A program made the translations under genes and the position numbers. Shown here one piece after another: positions 1 through 7,317 of a stretch of 16,904 nucleotides of DNA (position 1 is its first letter; every line of letters begins with the position of its first letter). Source of the DNA: CAIXTV01 sp964543995 (GTDB lineage Bacteria > Bacteroidota > Bacteroidia > Bacteroidales > CAIXTV01); the NCBI GenBank assembly GCA_964543995.1, contig CAZJBB010000050.1, positions 1-16,904 of the forward strand, given 5' to 3'. The notes under the pieces are model-generated. The model had not been told where the DNA came from and did no database searches. It worked only from the letters and a program-made list of their open reading frames with translations.

Positions 1-70
1 ATGACGGGAAGGTAGGAAAAAGACTTCTCGATTGAACTCGAAGTCCGGCAGGTCATCGATAGAAGTCGAG
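1..70. repeat. Palindromic intergenic repeat-like element
   Basis: This stretch is richer in GC than the flanking leader and folds on itself in two ways. GACTTCT at 22-28 pairs with AGAAGTC at 61-67, and the stem continues with CGAT 29-32 against ATCG 55-58 across a two-base bulge. Separately, GACTTC at 22-27 can pair with GAAGTC at 40-45. The core words (CTTCTCGA, CTCGAAGT, GGTCATCGAT, GAAGTCGAGATG) resemble the dispersed palindromic repeats common between genes in Flavobacteriia and relatives. That resemblance is recognition from memory, not a search result. It lies directly before the permease leader and no second copy was seen in this window. It could instead be the terminator or 3' end of an upstream gene cut by the window edge. 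Confidence 0.45.
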
Positions 71-175
71 ATGCAAAAAAAGCAAGCTTGGAAAATTAGT
101 TCCAACTTCAGTGATGTGTTTGTGAATTTTATTAATTTTACTCCATAGTAAATTTCACCTTAAAACAGTTGTCTT

Positions 176-1432
176 ATGGGAATTAAAAATCGTTTGATCA
201 TCATGAATTTCTTCCAGTTTTTTGTCTGGGGGGCTTGGCTCATCACCATTGCTAATTATTGGTTTGGCACCAAAGGTTGGAAACCGGATGACTTTGGTTT
301 AATATTCATGACCTTAGGCATCTCATCTTTGTTTATGCCCACCTTGCTGGGAATTATTGCCGATAGATGGATAAACGCCGAAAAAATATATGGAATGGTT
401 CATATCCTCAGCGGTATAGCCGTTTTCTGTTTGAGTTTGGCGGATTCCCCAAATCAATTTTTCTGGATTATGTTGGTTGCCATGCTGTTTTATATGCCCA
501 CCATCGCTTTAACCAATACCATTTCCTACAATGCCCTCAAAAAAGGAGGGAAAGATGTGGTAAAAGATTTTCCTGCGATTCGGGTATGGGGAACCATTGG
601 TTTTATCGCAGCCATGTGGGTAACCAACCTCTCCGGTAATAAAGCCACGGCTTTTCAATTTTATATCTCAGCAATTTCTTCATTAATATTGGGAATCTAT
701 GCCTTTACCCTCCCCAAATGTCCTCCTGAAAAACAAGTGGTACAAAAAAAGTCATTTGTTCAAACCTTTGGATTGGATGCTTTTAAACTATTCTCCAATT
801 ATAAGATGCTGATATTCTTTGTGTTTTCTATGTTTTTAGGTGCAGCATTACAACTTACCAATATGTATGGAGATGTGTTTTTAGACGAATTTAAGAACAC
901 GGCTTTATATGCAAATTCCTTTGTGGTAAAATACTCAACCCTAATTATGTCCATTTCTCAGATTTCGGAGACTCTTTTTATTTTAGCCATTCCTTTCTTT
1001 TTACGAAAATTCGGAATTAAAAAAGTGATGCTTATCAGCATGTTTGCTTGGGTACTGAGGTTTGGATTGTTCTCTTTTGGCAATCCTGGCGACTTGCTTT
1101 GGATGATTATTTTATCGAATATCATTTATGGCATGGCCTTCGATTTCTTTAATATTTCAGGGTCTTTGTTTGTAGAGACACAGTGTAAACCTGAAATTCG
1201 GGCCAGCTCTCAGGGATTGTTTATGATGATGACCAATGGATTTGGATCCATCATTGGTGCGCTTGCCTCAGGACTGATCATCAAAGCTTTCTTTATCATG
1301 GATTCCGGACAAAAAGATTGGCATGGAATATGGCTGGCATTTGCTTGCTATTCTCTGTTAATTGCCATCTTGTTTGCGGTGCTTTTCAAACATAAGCATG
1401 ATTCAAAACCCATGACTTCAGTACACGGTTAA
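176..1432 (+). CDS. MFS nucleoside permease, NupG/XapB-like
   Basis: The 418-residue product is an integral inner-membrane protein with about twelve hydrophobic segments. It fits the nucleoside:H+ symporter family of the major facilitator superfamily, which imports nucleosides by proton symport. The opening (NFFQFFVWGAWLITIANYWF, residues 11-30) is the typical first helix of this family in Bacteroidota. The length matches E. coli NupG (about 418 residues). The ATG at 176 starts just before that first helix, so no extension is needed. The gene stands alone on this strand, converges on the DUF2007 gene with 10 bases between stop codons, and follows the repeat element at 1-70. No exact -7 element precedes it; TAAATTTC at 149-156 is a one-mismatch candidate. 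Family assignment is firm, but substrate specificity among nucleosides cannot be read from sequence. Confidence 0.85.
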   Translation: MGIKNRLIIMNFFQFFVWGAWLITIANYWFGTKGWKPDDFGLIFMTLGISSLFMPTLLGIIADRWINAEKIYGMVHILSGIAVFCLSLADSPNQFFWIMLVAMLFYMPTIALTNTISYNALKKGGKDVVKDFPAIRVWGTIGFIAAMWVTNLSGNKATAFQFYISAISSLILGIYAFTLPKCPPEKQVVQKKSFVQTFGLDAFKLFSNYKMLIFFVFSMFLGAALQLTNMYGDVFLDEFKNTALYANSFVVKYSTLIMSISQISETLFILAIPFFLRKFGIKKVMLISMFAWVLRFGLFSFGNPGDLLWMIILSNIIYGMAFDFFNISGSLFVETQCKPEIRASSQGLFMMMTNGFGSIIGALASGLIIKAFFIMDSGQKDWHGIWLAFACYSLLIAILFAVLFKHKHDSKPMTSVHG

Positions 1433-1437
1433 ACCGT
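1425..1437. terminator. Possible short bidirectional terminator palindrome
   Basis: ACGGTT (1425-1430) and AACCGT (1432-1437) form a perfect inverted repeat around one A, overlapping the permease stop codon (1430-1432) and lying between two convergent genes. A real hairpin would use four base pairs (ACGG/CCGT) with a five-base loop, followed on the plus strand by an AT-rich stretch. This is weak for an intrinsic terminator, so it is only a candidate. Confidence 0.25.
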
Positions 1438-1442
1438 AAATA

Positions 1443-1694
1443 TTATTCGGTTTCTTCCACGTTCTCCAAGTCAAAGGCTTCACTTTCAATAATTTCCTTG
1501 GCTTTTTCGAAGTCTTCTTCGAAAACAAACAGTTGTACTCCGCCCGTAGATTTATTGAAAATGGGGTTGAACTGATTGAAATTTTCATTTCGGATAGCGC
1601 AAGAAATGTCATGAGCTTCTAAAGAGCCTTTGGCCAATTGCGCACTAAAAGCATTTTGAAACACTTTCAGCAGTATGGTTTTGCTTTGTTGCAT
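1443..1694 (-). CDS. Small DUF2007-family protein
   Basis: The 83-residue protein matches the DUF2007 pattern (putative signal-transducing protein): a short beta strand (KTILLKVF), an alpha helix, a strand with variable residues (SCAIRNEN), then GGVQLFVFEEDFEKAKEII near residues 51-69. The fold is ferredoxin-like with no catalytic residues that I can identify. No role is experimentally established that I can cite. It starts 14 bases after the clpX stop codon on the same strand, so it is probably the last gene of the trigger factor-clpP-clpX unit. The acidic C-terminus (residues 70-83) is notable. Its position suggests, without proving, a link to protein turnover. There is no signal peptide or membrane segment, so it should be cytoplasmic. 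Confidence 0.7.
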   Translation of the reverse strand: MQQSKTILLKVFQNAFSAQLAKGSLEAHDISCAIRNENFNQFNPIFNKSTGGVQLFVFEEDFEKAKEIIESEAFDLENVEETE

Positions 1695-1708
1695 GGCAAG
1701 AAAAAGAA

Positions 1709-2959
1709 TTAAGCCGCTTTAAGTTTAGCCAACTTCGATTTGTTAAGCTTGTGCTGAGCATAATCTTTGGTGATGCACAAATCCTTCTTCTTTCTTGCGG
1801 TTTCAGAAGGCAATTCGAACATAGAGTCGGTTAAAATGGCTTCCATAATGGAACGCAAGCCTCTGGCACCCAACTTAAACTCAATGGCTTTATCTACAAT
1901 GAAATCTAAGGCTTCTTCATCGAAACTCAAATGAATACCATCCATCTCAAACAATTTTACGAATTGCTTTACCAAAGAATTTTTAGGTTCTAATAAAATG
2001 CGTTTCAATGCTTTTTTGTCGAGGGGTTCCAAATAGGTGAGTACAGGAAGCCTGCCCACCAATTCCGGAATCAAGCCAAAGCTTTTAAGATCTTGTGGGG
2101 CAATATATTGAAGTAGGTTTGCTTTGTCTATATTTTCTGAATCTTCTTCTTTTTTAAATCCCAACACATGGGCATTGATTCTTGCTGCGATTTTTTTCTC
2201 TATGCCATCAAAAGCGCCTCCGGAAATAAACAGTATGTTCTTGGTATCTACCTGAATCATACGTTGTTCCGGATGTTTTCTTCCTCCTTGAGGGGCAACA
2301 CTTACCACTGCACCTTCCAGCAATTTGAGCAAAGCTTGTTGAACGCCTTCGCCGGAAACATCCCGTGTTATTGAAGGATTATCACTTTTGCGGGCTATTT
2401 TATCAATTTCGTCGATAAATACAATGCCTTTTTCTGCGGCTTCCACATTATAATCCGAAGCTTGAAGCAATCGGGTGAGCACGGATTCCACATCTTCTCC
2501 AACATAGCCAGCTTCGGTAAGTACGGTTGCATCGGCAATGCAGAAAGGTACATGCAAAATTCGGGCAATGGTGCGAGCTAAGAGCGTTTTTCCGGTTCCG
2601 GTTTCTCCGGTGAGAATGATGTTGGATTTTTCTATTTCCACATCATTGGCATCCTTAGGATTAAAAGGCTGGTTCACTCTTTTGTAATGATTATACACAG
2701 CCACAGAAATCACTCTTTTGGCTTCTTCCTGTCCAATAACGTATTGATCCAAAAAGGCTTTGATTTCAGCAGGTTTGGGCAATTTTTCCGGTGGGGGAGT
2801 TGCCTTATCCTTCTTTTTAAACTCCTTGTTGCTTTCTAAAATGGTTTGGGCTTGTTCAAGGCAATAATCACAAATTTGTGCATCCATGCCGCTGATCAGC
2901 ATGTTCACGGCATCATTGGGTTTGCCACAAAAAGAACAAGTATTTTTATTTTTTGCCAT
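1709..2959 (-). CDS. clpX: ATP-dependent protease unfoldase subunit ClpX
   Basis: ClpX is the AAA+ hexamer that unfolds tagged substrates and threads them into ClpP. With the start at 2959 the protein has 416 residues, normal for the family. Visible elements in order are the zinc-binding domain with C8, C11, C30 and C33; Walker A GETGTGKT (118-125); pore loop GYVG (151-154); Walker B ending FIDEID (181-186); RKH loop (227-229); the ClpP-docking loop LGF (266-268, the IGF loop of other species); and the sensor-2 motif GARGLR (364-369). Upstream ATGs at 2965 and 2995 are in frame, but MAKNKNTCSFCG matches where ClpX proteins normally begin. The chosen start overlaps the end of clpP by 14 bases, which points to translational coupling. 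The DUF2007 gene follows 14 bases after its stop. Confidence 0.97.
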   Translation of the reverse strand: MAKNKNTCSFCGKPNDAVNMLISGMDAQICDYCLEQAQTILESNKEFKKKDKATPPPEKLPKPAEIKAFLDQYVIGQEEAKRVISVAVYNHYKRVNQPFNPKDANDVEIEKSNIILTGETGTGKTLLARTIARILHVPFCIADATVLTEAGYVGEDVESVLTRLLQASDYNVEAAEKGIVFIDEIDKIARKSDNPSITRDVSGEGVQQALLKLLEGAVVSVAPQGGRKHPEQRMIQVDTKNILFISGGAFDGIEKKIAARINAHVLGFKKEEDSENIDKANLLQYIAPQDLKSFGLIPELVGRLPVLTYLEPLDKKALKRILLEPKNSLVKQFVKLFEMDGIHLSFDEEALDFIVDKAIEFKLGARGLRSIMEAILTDSMFELPSETARKKKDLCITKDYAQHKLNKSKLAKLKAA

Positions 2960-3635
2960 GGCCATTGGTTTTACCTCGGTGAAGGACTTCGTCAATCATT
3001 CCATATTCTTTAGCTTCAGCTGCCGTCATCCAATAATCTCTGTCGGAATCAGCCCATATTTTTTTATAAGTTTGATTGGAGTGATTGGCAATAATTTCGT
3101 AAAGTTCTTTTTTGAGCTTTTGAATTTCGCGGGCGGTGATTTCAATGTCAGAAGCTTGTCCTTCGGCACCTCCCATGGGTTGATGAATCAAAATTCTGGA
3201 ATGCTTTAAAGCCGTGCGTTTTCCTGCAGTTCCGGCACATAAAAGAACCGCTCCCATAGAAGCCGCAATTCCGGTACAAATGGTAGCAACGTCAGGAGAA
3301 ATATATTGTATGGTATCATAAATGCCCAAACCTGCATATACCGAACCTCCGGGAGTGTTTAAGTAGATTTGAATGTCTTTTTTAGCGTCAACCGATTCTA
3401 GGAAAAGAAGTTGCGCTTGAATAATATTGGCTACATAATCATCAATGGGAACCCCTAAAAAGATAATTCTGTCCATCATTAATCGCGAAAAAACATCCAT
3501 GGTGGCAATGTTTAATTGGCGTTCTTCGATAATGGTTGGAGAAATATAATTATTGATGGCTGAGGTGTATTTCTCGTAACTTAGGCTGCTGATACCGGCA
3601 TGGCGGGTAGCATATTTTTTAAATTCGTTTTCCAT
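2946..3635 (-). CDS. clpP: ATP-dependent Clp protease proteolytic subunit ClpP
   Basis: ClpP is the serine-protease barrel that degrades proteins fed by ClpX. The 229-residue product carries the complete catalytic triad: S126 in GIAASMGA, H151 in LIHQPMGG and D200 in DSDRDYWM. The oligomer handle and the YLNTPGGSV strand (91-99) that lines the substrate channel are present. The N-terminus is about 30 residues longer than the mature E. coli protein, consistent with a propeptide or the lineage's usual extension. It lies two bases after the trigger factor stop codon and overlaps clpX, making a tight tig-clpP-clpX unit. The C-terminus is short and basic (GKTNGHGKK). There is no sign of damage. 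Confidence 0.97.
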   Translation of the reverse strand: MENEFKKYATRHAGISSLSYEKYTSAINNYISPTIIEERQLNIATMDVFSRLMMDRIIFLGVPIDDYVANIIQAQLLFLESVDAKKDIQIYLNTPGGSVYAGLGIYDTIQYISPDVATICTGIAASMGAVLLCAGTAGKRTALKHSRILIHQPMGGAEGQASDIEITAREIQKLKKELYEIIANHSNQTYKKIWADSDRDYWMTAAEAKEYGMIDEVLHRGKTNGHGKK

Positions 3636-3637
3636 TT

Positions 3638-4999
3638 TTAAAATTTGTTTTGAGTTACCAAAGTAATAAAATCTTCGTAAGTATATGATTTCGAAACAAT
3701 AGTGGCGTTTTCGCGGAACAACCCAATCATTTTTTGGTCATACAATCTATCGTAAATCTTACGGGTTTCATCTTCTTTTTTGAGCATTGAGTCTACAATT
3801 TCTTCAATCCTATGTTCCATTTCGTGGGTCATTTCCTGACCGGCAAAGTAAGGTGCAACATAATTGTCTTTCACGAATTTTTTAACTTCATCAGCACTGA
3901 CTTCCAAAGAAAAATCTTTAATAATCTTACGTTCAATTAATTGCCAACGGAAAGATTGTAAGTAATTCGAAAACTGCTCATCCAGTTGTTCAGGAGTAAT
4001 TTTACCATCATTATTGGCCATTACATAACGCTTCAAAAAATCTTCAGGTAAAGGGAAGGGGGCAATTTCGATTAATTTTTTCTGAATGTTGAATAAAAAC
4101 TGTTGTTCACTTTCGTTTGCATAAGTCATGGCAGCATCTTTACCAACCCTCGAGCGGAAGGCTTCAATGGAAGGGATTTCTTCGTTGGGAAATACTTTTG
4201 CAAATAATTCTTCATTCAGTTCAGCAGGATGCAATTGATTGATTCCTGTGATTTTAAGTTTGAAATCGGAAGTCAATGCTTCTGCTTTGCTAAGGTCGAT
4301 TTTTAGGAAAGTGGCTAACTGTTCCTTAGATTTGAAACATTCAGAAGGTTTATATACCACTTCATCGTCCTTTTTTGCACCTAAGAATACTTTCAGTCCA
4401 TCTTCGTTAAGTTGATCTGTGATTAAGAAAGCTTGATGTTTAACGCCATCGGCTTTTTCTTCTCCATTTTCATCCAATTCAAAGGTCTCTCCTAAAATCA
4501 TATCTCCGGCACCCACTTCTTCAGGAGTGTGAAAATGACCATGACGACGTTGAATCTCATCCACATATTTGTCAATCAGGCTATCCTCAACAATAATTTC
4601 GGGATATTCTAATTCAATGTTTTTATCCAGTTTGAGATCAATCGGAGACTGAATTCCAATTTCGAACATAAATTCAAATTTTTCCTGATGATCCCAATCT
4701 ATGGGTTCCTGACCTTCGGTATATGGGAGTGGGTAACCAACGGTTTCAATATTGTTCTCGATGAGGTAGTCATTTAATGAGGTTTCCACCAGTTTGATAG
4801 ATTCATCGGCAATAACTGACTTTCCGTACATTTTTTTCATTAAGCTGAAAGGAACTTTTCCGGGACGAAATCCGGGAACATTGGCTTTCTTTTGATAATC
4901 TTTTAATATCTTATCTACCTTTTCTTGGTAATCTGCGGGTTCGAGTTCAATTTTTATGATGCTTGTGAGTTCTTCTTTGGGTTGTAGGCTAATGTTCAT
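3638..4999 (-). CDS. tig: Trigger factor, ribosome-associated chaperone
   Basis: Trigger factor binds the ribosome at the exit tunnel and shields nascent chains. The 453-residue protein has the ribosome-docking signature GFRPGKVP at residues 43-50. The central region, about 155-240, occupies the place of the FKBP-type prolyl isomerase domain but looks divergent (GDMILGETFEL at its start). I do not see a normal isomerase active site, a degeneration common in Bacteroidota. The C-terminal half is the helical chaperone arm region. The start at 4999 gives the canonical N-terminus, where a strand (SIIKIELEPADY) follows MNISLQPKEELT. It is first in the tig-clpP-clpX-DUF2007 unit, and a perfect -7 element (TATATTTG on the minus strand, 5069-5062) lies upstream with a leader of about 55 bases. 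Confidence 0.95.
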   Translation of the reverse strand: MNISLQPKEELTSIIKIELEPADYQEKVDKILKDYQKKANVPGFRPGKVPFSLMKKMYGKSVIADESIKLVETSLNDYLIENNIETVGYPLPYTEGQEPIDWDHQEKFEFMFEIGIQSPIDLKLDKNIELEYPEIIVEDSLIDKYVDEIQRRHGHFHTPEEVGAGDMILGETFELDENGEEKADGVKHQAFLITDQLNEDGLKVFLGAKKDDEVVYKPSECFKSKEQLATFLKIDLSKAEALTSDFKLKITGINQLHPAELNEELFAKVFPNEEIPSIEAFRSRVGKDAAMTYANESEQQFLFNIQKKLIEIAPFPLPEDFLKRYVMANNDGKITPEQLDEQFSNYLQSFRWQLIERKIIKDFSLEVSADEVKKFVKDNYVAPYFAGQEMTHEMEHRIEEIVDSMLKKEDETRKIYDRLYDQKMIGLFRENATIVSKSYTYEDFITLVTQNKF

Positions 5000-5061
5000 T
5001 TCTTTGTATTGTGTTGATATTTAATTTCTTGCAAATTATTTCTTGTTTTGAAATAAGTTTG

Positions 5062-5069
5062 CAAATATA
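5062..5069 (-). promoter_or_regulatory. Bacteroidota -7 element for tig operon
   Basis: Read on the minus strand the sequence is TATATTTG, an exact match to the TAnnTTTG -7 consensus of the Bacteroidota primary sigma factor. It sits 62 bases before the trigger factor ATG, inside the only sizeable spacer (165 bases) on this strand. A TTTG lies at 5102-5099 but at 29 bases spacing, longer than the usual 19-21, so a proper -33 partner is not evident. Confidence 0.55.
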
Positions 5070-5164
5070 GGGTTTTTAAGGAAGCGTTTTAAAAAATTCA
5101 AACTGATTTTAACACAATTTCAATAATTAAGAAATTTTATGGTTACAGGGCTTTCCCTTAAGAC

Positions 5165-5734
5165 TTATTCCTGTGTTTTTTTTGCAGTCCAAATAAGCTC
5201 AGGAACCTGTAATTGTTTTCCTAAGTACCGGCTTAGTACAAAAAAATAATCAGATAAACGATTGACGTATTGCAATAAAATAGCCGGAACCTCATAGGTT
5301 TCAGCAACTTTAATAATATTTCGTTCGGCTCTCCTGCAGATACATCGTACAATGTGACAATTCGAAATGCTTGCATGTCCTCCGGGAAGCAGAAAATGAG
5401 TCAAGTTAGGTAATTGTTCATTCATTATATCAATTTCATTTTCAAGAAATTGAACTTCCACTTCGCTGATTTCGGGAATGTAAATGGCAACTTCACCTTC
5501 TCCTTGCGCAAGTATGGATTCTGCCACAAAAATATGATGTTGAATTTGCAATAAGTCATTTTGAATTTTTTCATCAGAGACAGAATCTCTGAATAAGCCA
5601 ATAAAGGAATTGAGTTCATCCAAGGTTCCGTATGCCTCAATTCGGTCGTGGTTTTTGGGTACTCTTTGACCTCCGATTAATGATGTTTCTCCTTTGTCGC
5701 CTTTTTTGGTGTAAATTTTTTTTTCGTCTGACAT
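5165..5734 (-). CDS. Cob(I)alamin adenosyltransferase, PduO type
   Basis: This enzyme transfers the adenosyl group of ATP to cob(I)alamin (or cob(I)yrinic acid diamide), making the adenosyl-B12 coenzyme. The 189-residue product starting at 5734 (MSDEKKIYTKKGDKGET) has the ATP-binding N-terminal motif TKKGDKGETSLIGG (residues 8-21), the helix motif RIEAYGTLDELNSFIGL, the conserved ICRRAERNI, and YVNRLSDYFFVLSRY near the end. All are hallmarks of the trimeric PduO/MMAB family. The frame is open upstream to an ATG at 5821, but that start would overlap the ABC ATPase gene by 77 bases and lacks family support. The chosen start lies 10 bases after the ATPase stop, so co-transcription is likely. No B12-dependent enzyme is present in the window. 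Confidence 0.9.
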   Translation of the reverse strand: MSDEKKIYTKKGDKGETSLIGGQRVPKNHDRIEAYGTLDELNSFIGLFRDSVSDEKIQNDLLQIQHHIFVAESILAQGEGEVAIYIPEISEVEVQFLENEIDIMNEQLPNLTHFLLPGGHASISNCHIVRCICRRAERNIIKVAETYEVPAILLQYVNRLSDYFFVLSRYLGKQLQVPELIWTAKKTQE

Positions 5735-5744
5735 GGTTTTTGGT

Positions 5745-6476
5745 TTATGCGTCTTTTTCGGTAAGGTAGTATGCCATGTTGCGAATATTTTGATTCTTTT
5801 CATCCACTTCCACCCATCCATCTTTCAGCCGAATAATTCTATGGGCATGTCTTGCAATATCTTCCTCGTGAGTTACAATAATAATGGTGTTTCCTAATTT
5901 GTGAATTTCTTCGAATAAGCCCATAATTTCAATGGAAGTCTTTGAATCAAGATTTCCGGTGGGCTCATCGGCTAATATTATGGAAGGTTTATTTACAAGG
6001 GCTCTCGCAATGGCCACTCTTTGTCTTTGTCCTCCGGAGAGTTCATTGGGTTTGTGGGTAATTCTATCGGTAAGATTTACACTTTCAAGGACTTCTGAAG
6101 CGCGCTTAGTACGTTCGCTTTTGTTGTAGCCTGAATACACCATGGGGAGCATTACGTTTTCTAAAGCATTAGAGCGGGGAAGGAGATTAAAAGTTTGAAA
6201 AACAAATCCGATTTCTTTGTTTCGTATTTCAGCCAAGCTGTTGTCGTTTAATTTGCTAACGTCTTTTTTATTAAGAATATATTGTCCGCCGGTAGGGGTG
6301 TCTAAACAGCCTAATAAATTCATCAGGGTTGATTTTCCTGAACCTGAAGGACCCATTAAAGCCACATATTCATTTTTAAAAATCGTCAAGGAAACCCCTT
6401 GCAATGCCTTAACAACTTCATTCCCAACCTTGTAGAATTTGGTAATGTTGTTTAGTTGTATAATTTCTTCAGTCAT
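5745..6476 (-). CDS. ABC transporter ATPase, LolD/MacB type
   Basis: This is a 243-residue nucleotide-binding subunit with all catalytic motifs: Walker A GPSGSGKST (42-50), Q-loop Q94, signature LSGGQ (146-150), Walker B IILADE (166-171) with catalytic E171, D-loop GNLD, and switch histidine H203. The sequence type (VVKALQGVSLTI, FQTFNLLPRSNALENVMLP, GNLDSKTSIEIM) is that of the LolD/MacB/FtsE-like group, which powers lipoprotein release, macrolide or peptide export, or mechanical transmission rather than import. No permease gene is adjacent: upstream is a methyltransferase (28 bases away) and downstream the cobalamin adenosyltransferase (10 bases). Its membrane partner must be encoded elsewhere. 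The ATP-binding role is certain; the transported substrate is unknown. Confidence 0.88.
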   Translation of the reverse strand: MTEEIIQLNNITKFYKVGNEVVKALQGVSLTIFKNEYVALMGPSGSGKSTLMNLLGCLDTPTGGQYILNKKDVSKLNDNSLAEIRNKEIGFVFQTFNLLPRSNALENVMLPMVYSGYNKSERTKRASEVLESVNLTDRITHKPNELSGGQRQRVAIARALVNKPSIILADEPTGNLDSKTSIEIMGLFEEIHKLGNTIIIVTHEEDIARHAHRIIRLKDGWVEVDEKNQNIRNMAYYLTEKDA

Positions 6477-6493
6477 AATGAGTTTTATTCCAA

Positions 6494-6501
6494 CAAATTT
6501 A
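6494..6501 (-). promoter_or_regulatory. Candidate -7 element before ABC ATPase
   Basis: The minus strand reads TAAATTTG, an exact TAnnTTTG match, in the 28-base gap between the methyltransferase stop and the ABC ATPase ATG. Initiation here would give a very short leader of about ten bases and would let the ATPase and adenosyltransferase be transcribed apart from the methyltransferase. No -33 partner is evident, and such a motif can occur by chance in AT-rich DNA. Confidence 0.35.
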
Positions 6502-6504
6502 CGA

Positions 6505-7317
6505 TTAAAATCGGAATGAGAAGTGTTGCTTACGGATTTCTTTTCTAAAAAAAACCATTCCCATGGAATACAAATCTATACTCAGGCTAACTTCGGGGTT
6601 TGATCGGATTTCATCCCAGGCTTTCTTCATGCCTTTCGACCAATAGATATCATCAAAAACCAAAATGCTATGTGGGGAAATGTATTTCAAAAGCCAGTTA
6701 AAATATTGAATGGTAGCTTTATACGTATGATTCCCGTCGATAAAAACAAAATCAGGGCTGGGTATAGATTCCAATAAAGGCAGTAAGACTTCATCAAAAT
6801 TCCCTTCTGTAAAATGAATATTGTTTAATTCACAGCATAGAGCTGCATTTTTAGCTTTTTCCAATACAGCCTTGGAAGCATCTATGGTGTGTAGCTGTGC
6901 ATTTTGTGATGTACTTGCTAAGTATAAACTTGTGATTCCCAGCGAAGTGCCCAACTCTAAAATATTTACAAAGCCCTGCTGTTTTATAAGTCGGTACAAC
7001 AACTCACATTCTTTTCTTTTCTTCAGCGATGTTGCAGCTATATCTTTGACCTTTAAGTTTTTTATAGAGTTCGATGCAGCACCTTTATCAAGAAACGAAA
7101 TTACCCTAGGGTCTCTTAAAAGCAATTTTCTTTGGTCCTCAATAGAATTTTGATTTTCAGGCGTTTCTTTCGAACGAAGTATTTCATGATAAAATTTCCA
7201 AACAAAAGGAGAATGAATGTCATAAGCCGTTTTTACACTAAACTGATGGCGAACGAACTGACGTAATCTGAAAAAAAATACATTCAAAATTATTGGAATA
7301 CTTTTATATTTGTGCAT
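6505..7317 (-). CDS. Class I SAM-dependent methyltransferase, O-methyltransferase-like
   Basis: The 270-residue protein has a Rossmann-fold SAM-binding core: motif I ILELGTSLGITSLYLA at about 119-134, the acidic residue after strand 2 (HTIDAS, D146), FVFIDGNHTY with D194, and LVFDDIYWS with D222/D223. This resembles the Methyltransf_24 / catechol-O-methyltransferase-like group. The preceding 100 residues hold SVKTAYDIHSPFVWKFYHE (28-46), a signature of a Bacteroidota-specific subfamily that I recognise but whose substrate is unknown to me. A TTG at 7320 is in frame; the ATG at 7317 is preferred. It precedes the ABC ATPase by 28 bases and diverges from the prenyltransferase gene by only 36 bases, so its own promoter must be very close to, or overlap, that gene's start. 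Confidence 0.8.
   Translation of the reverse strand: MHKYKSIPIILNVFFFRLRQFVRHQFSVKTAYDIHSPFVWKFYHEILRSKETPENQNSIEDQRKLLLRDPRVISFLDKGAASNSIKNLKVKDIAATSLKKRKECELLYRLIKQQGFVNILELGTSLGITSLYLASTSQNAQLHTIDASKAVLEKAKNAALCCELNNIHFTEGNFDEVLLPLLESIPSPDFVFIDGNHTYKATIQYFNWLLKYISPHSILVFDDIYWSKGMKKAWDEIRSNPEVSLSIDLYSMGMVFFRKEIRKQHFSFRF
7305..7312 (+). promoter_or_regulatory. Bacteroidota -7 element for prenyltransferase gene
   Basis: TATATTTG is an exact TAnnTTTG match, 41 bases before the prenyltransferase ATG. It lies inside the first codons of the divergent methyltransferase gene, so transcription from here would run antisense to, or collide with, initiation of that gene. No clear TTG is found at the -33 position. 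Confidence 0.45.

Noticed and set aside
3..35. Ten-codon open tail (DGKVGKRLLD then TGA) as the end of an upstream gene
   Set aside because: Too short to identify, and it overlaps the repeat-like element; an upstream gene end here can be neither confirmed nor excluded.
1..159. Open frame on the minus strand from 159 to the window edge (53 codons)
   Set aside because: It has no start codon in the window, covers the palindromic repeat, and matches no family I recognise. Openness alone over this length is not evidence.
5147..5158. AGGG-CTTT-CCCT hairpin after the adenosyltransferase stop as a terminator
   Set aside because: Only four base pairs and no T tract follows on the minus strand, so it is too weak to annotate.
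5735..5821. N-terminal extension of the cobalamin adenosyltransferase to the ATG at 5821
   Set aside because: The extra 29 residues overlap the ABC ATPase gene by 77 bases and have no family support; MSDEKKIYTKKGDKG is a normal start.
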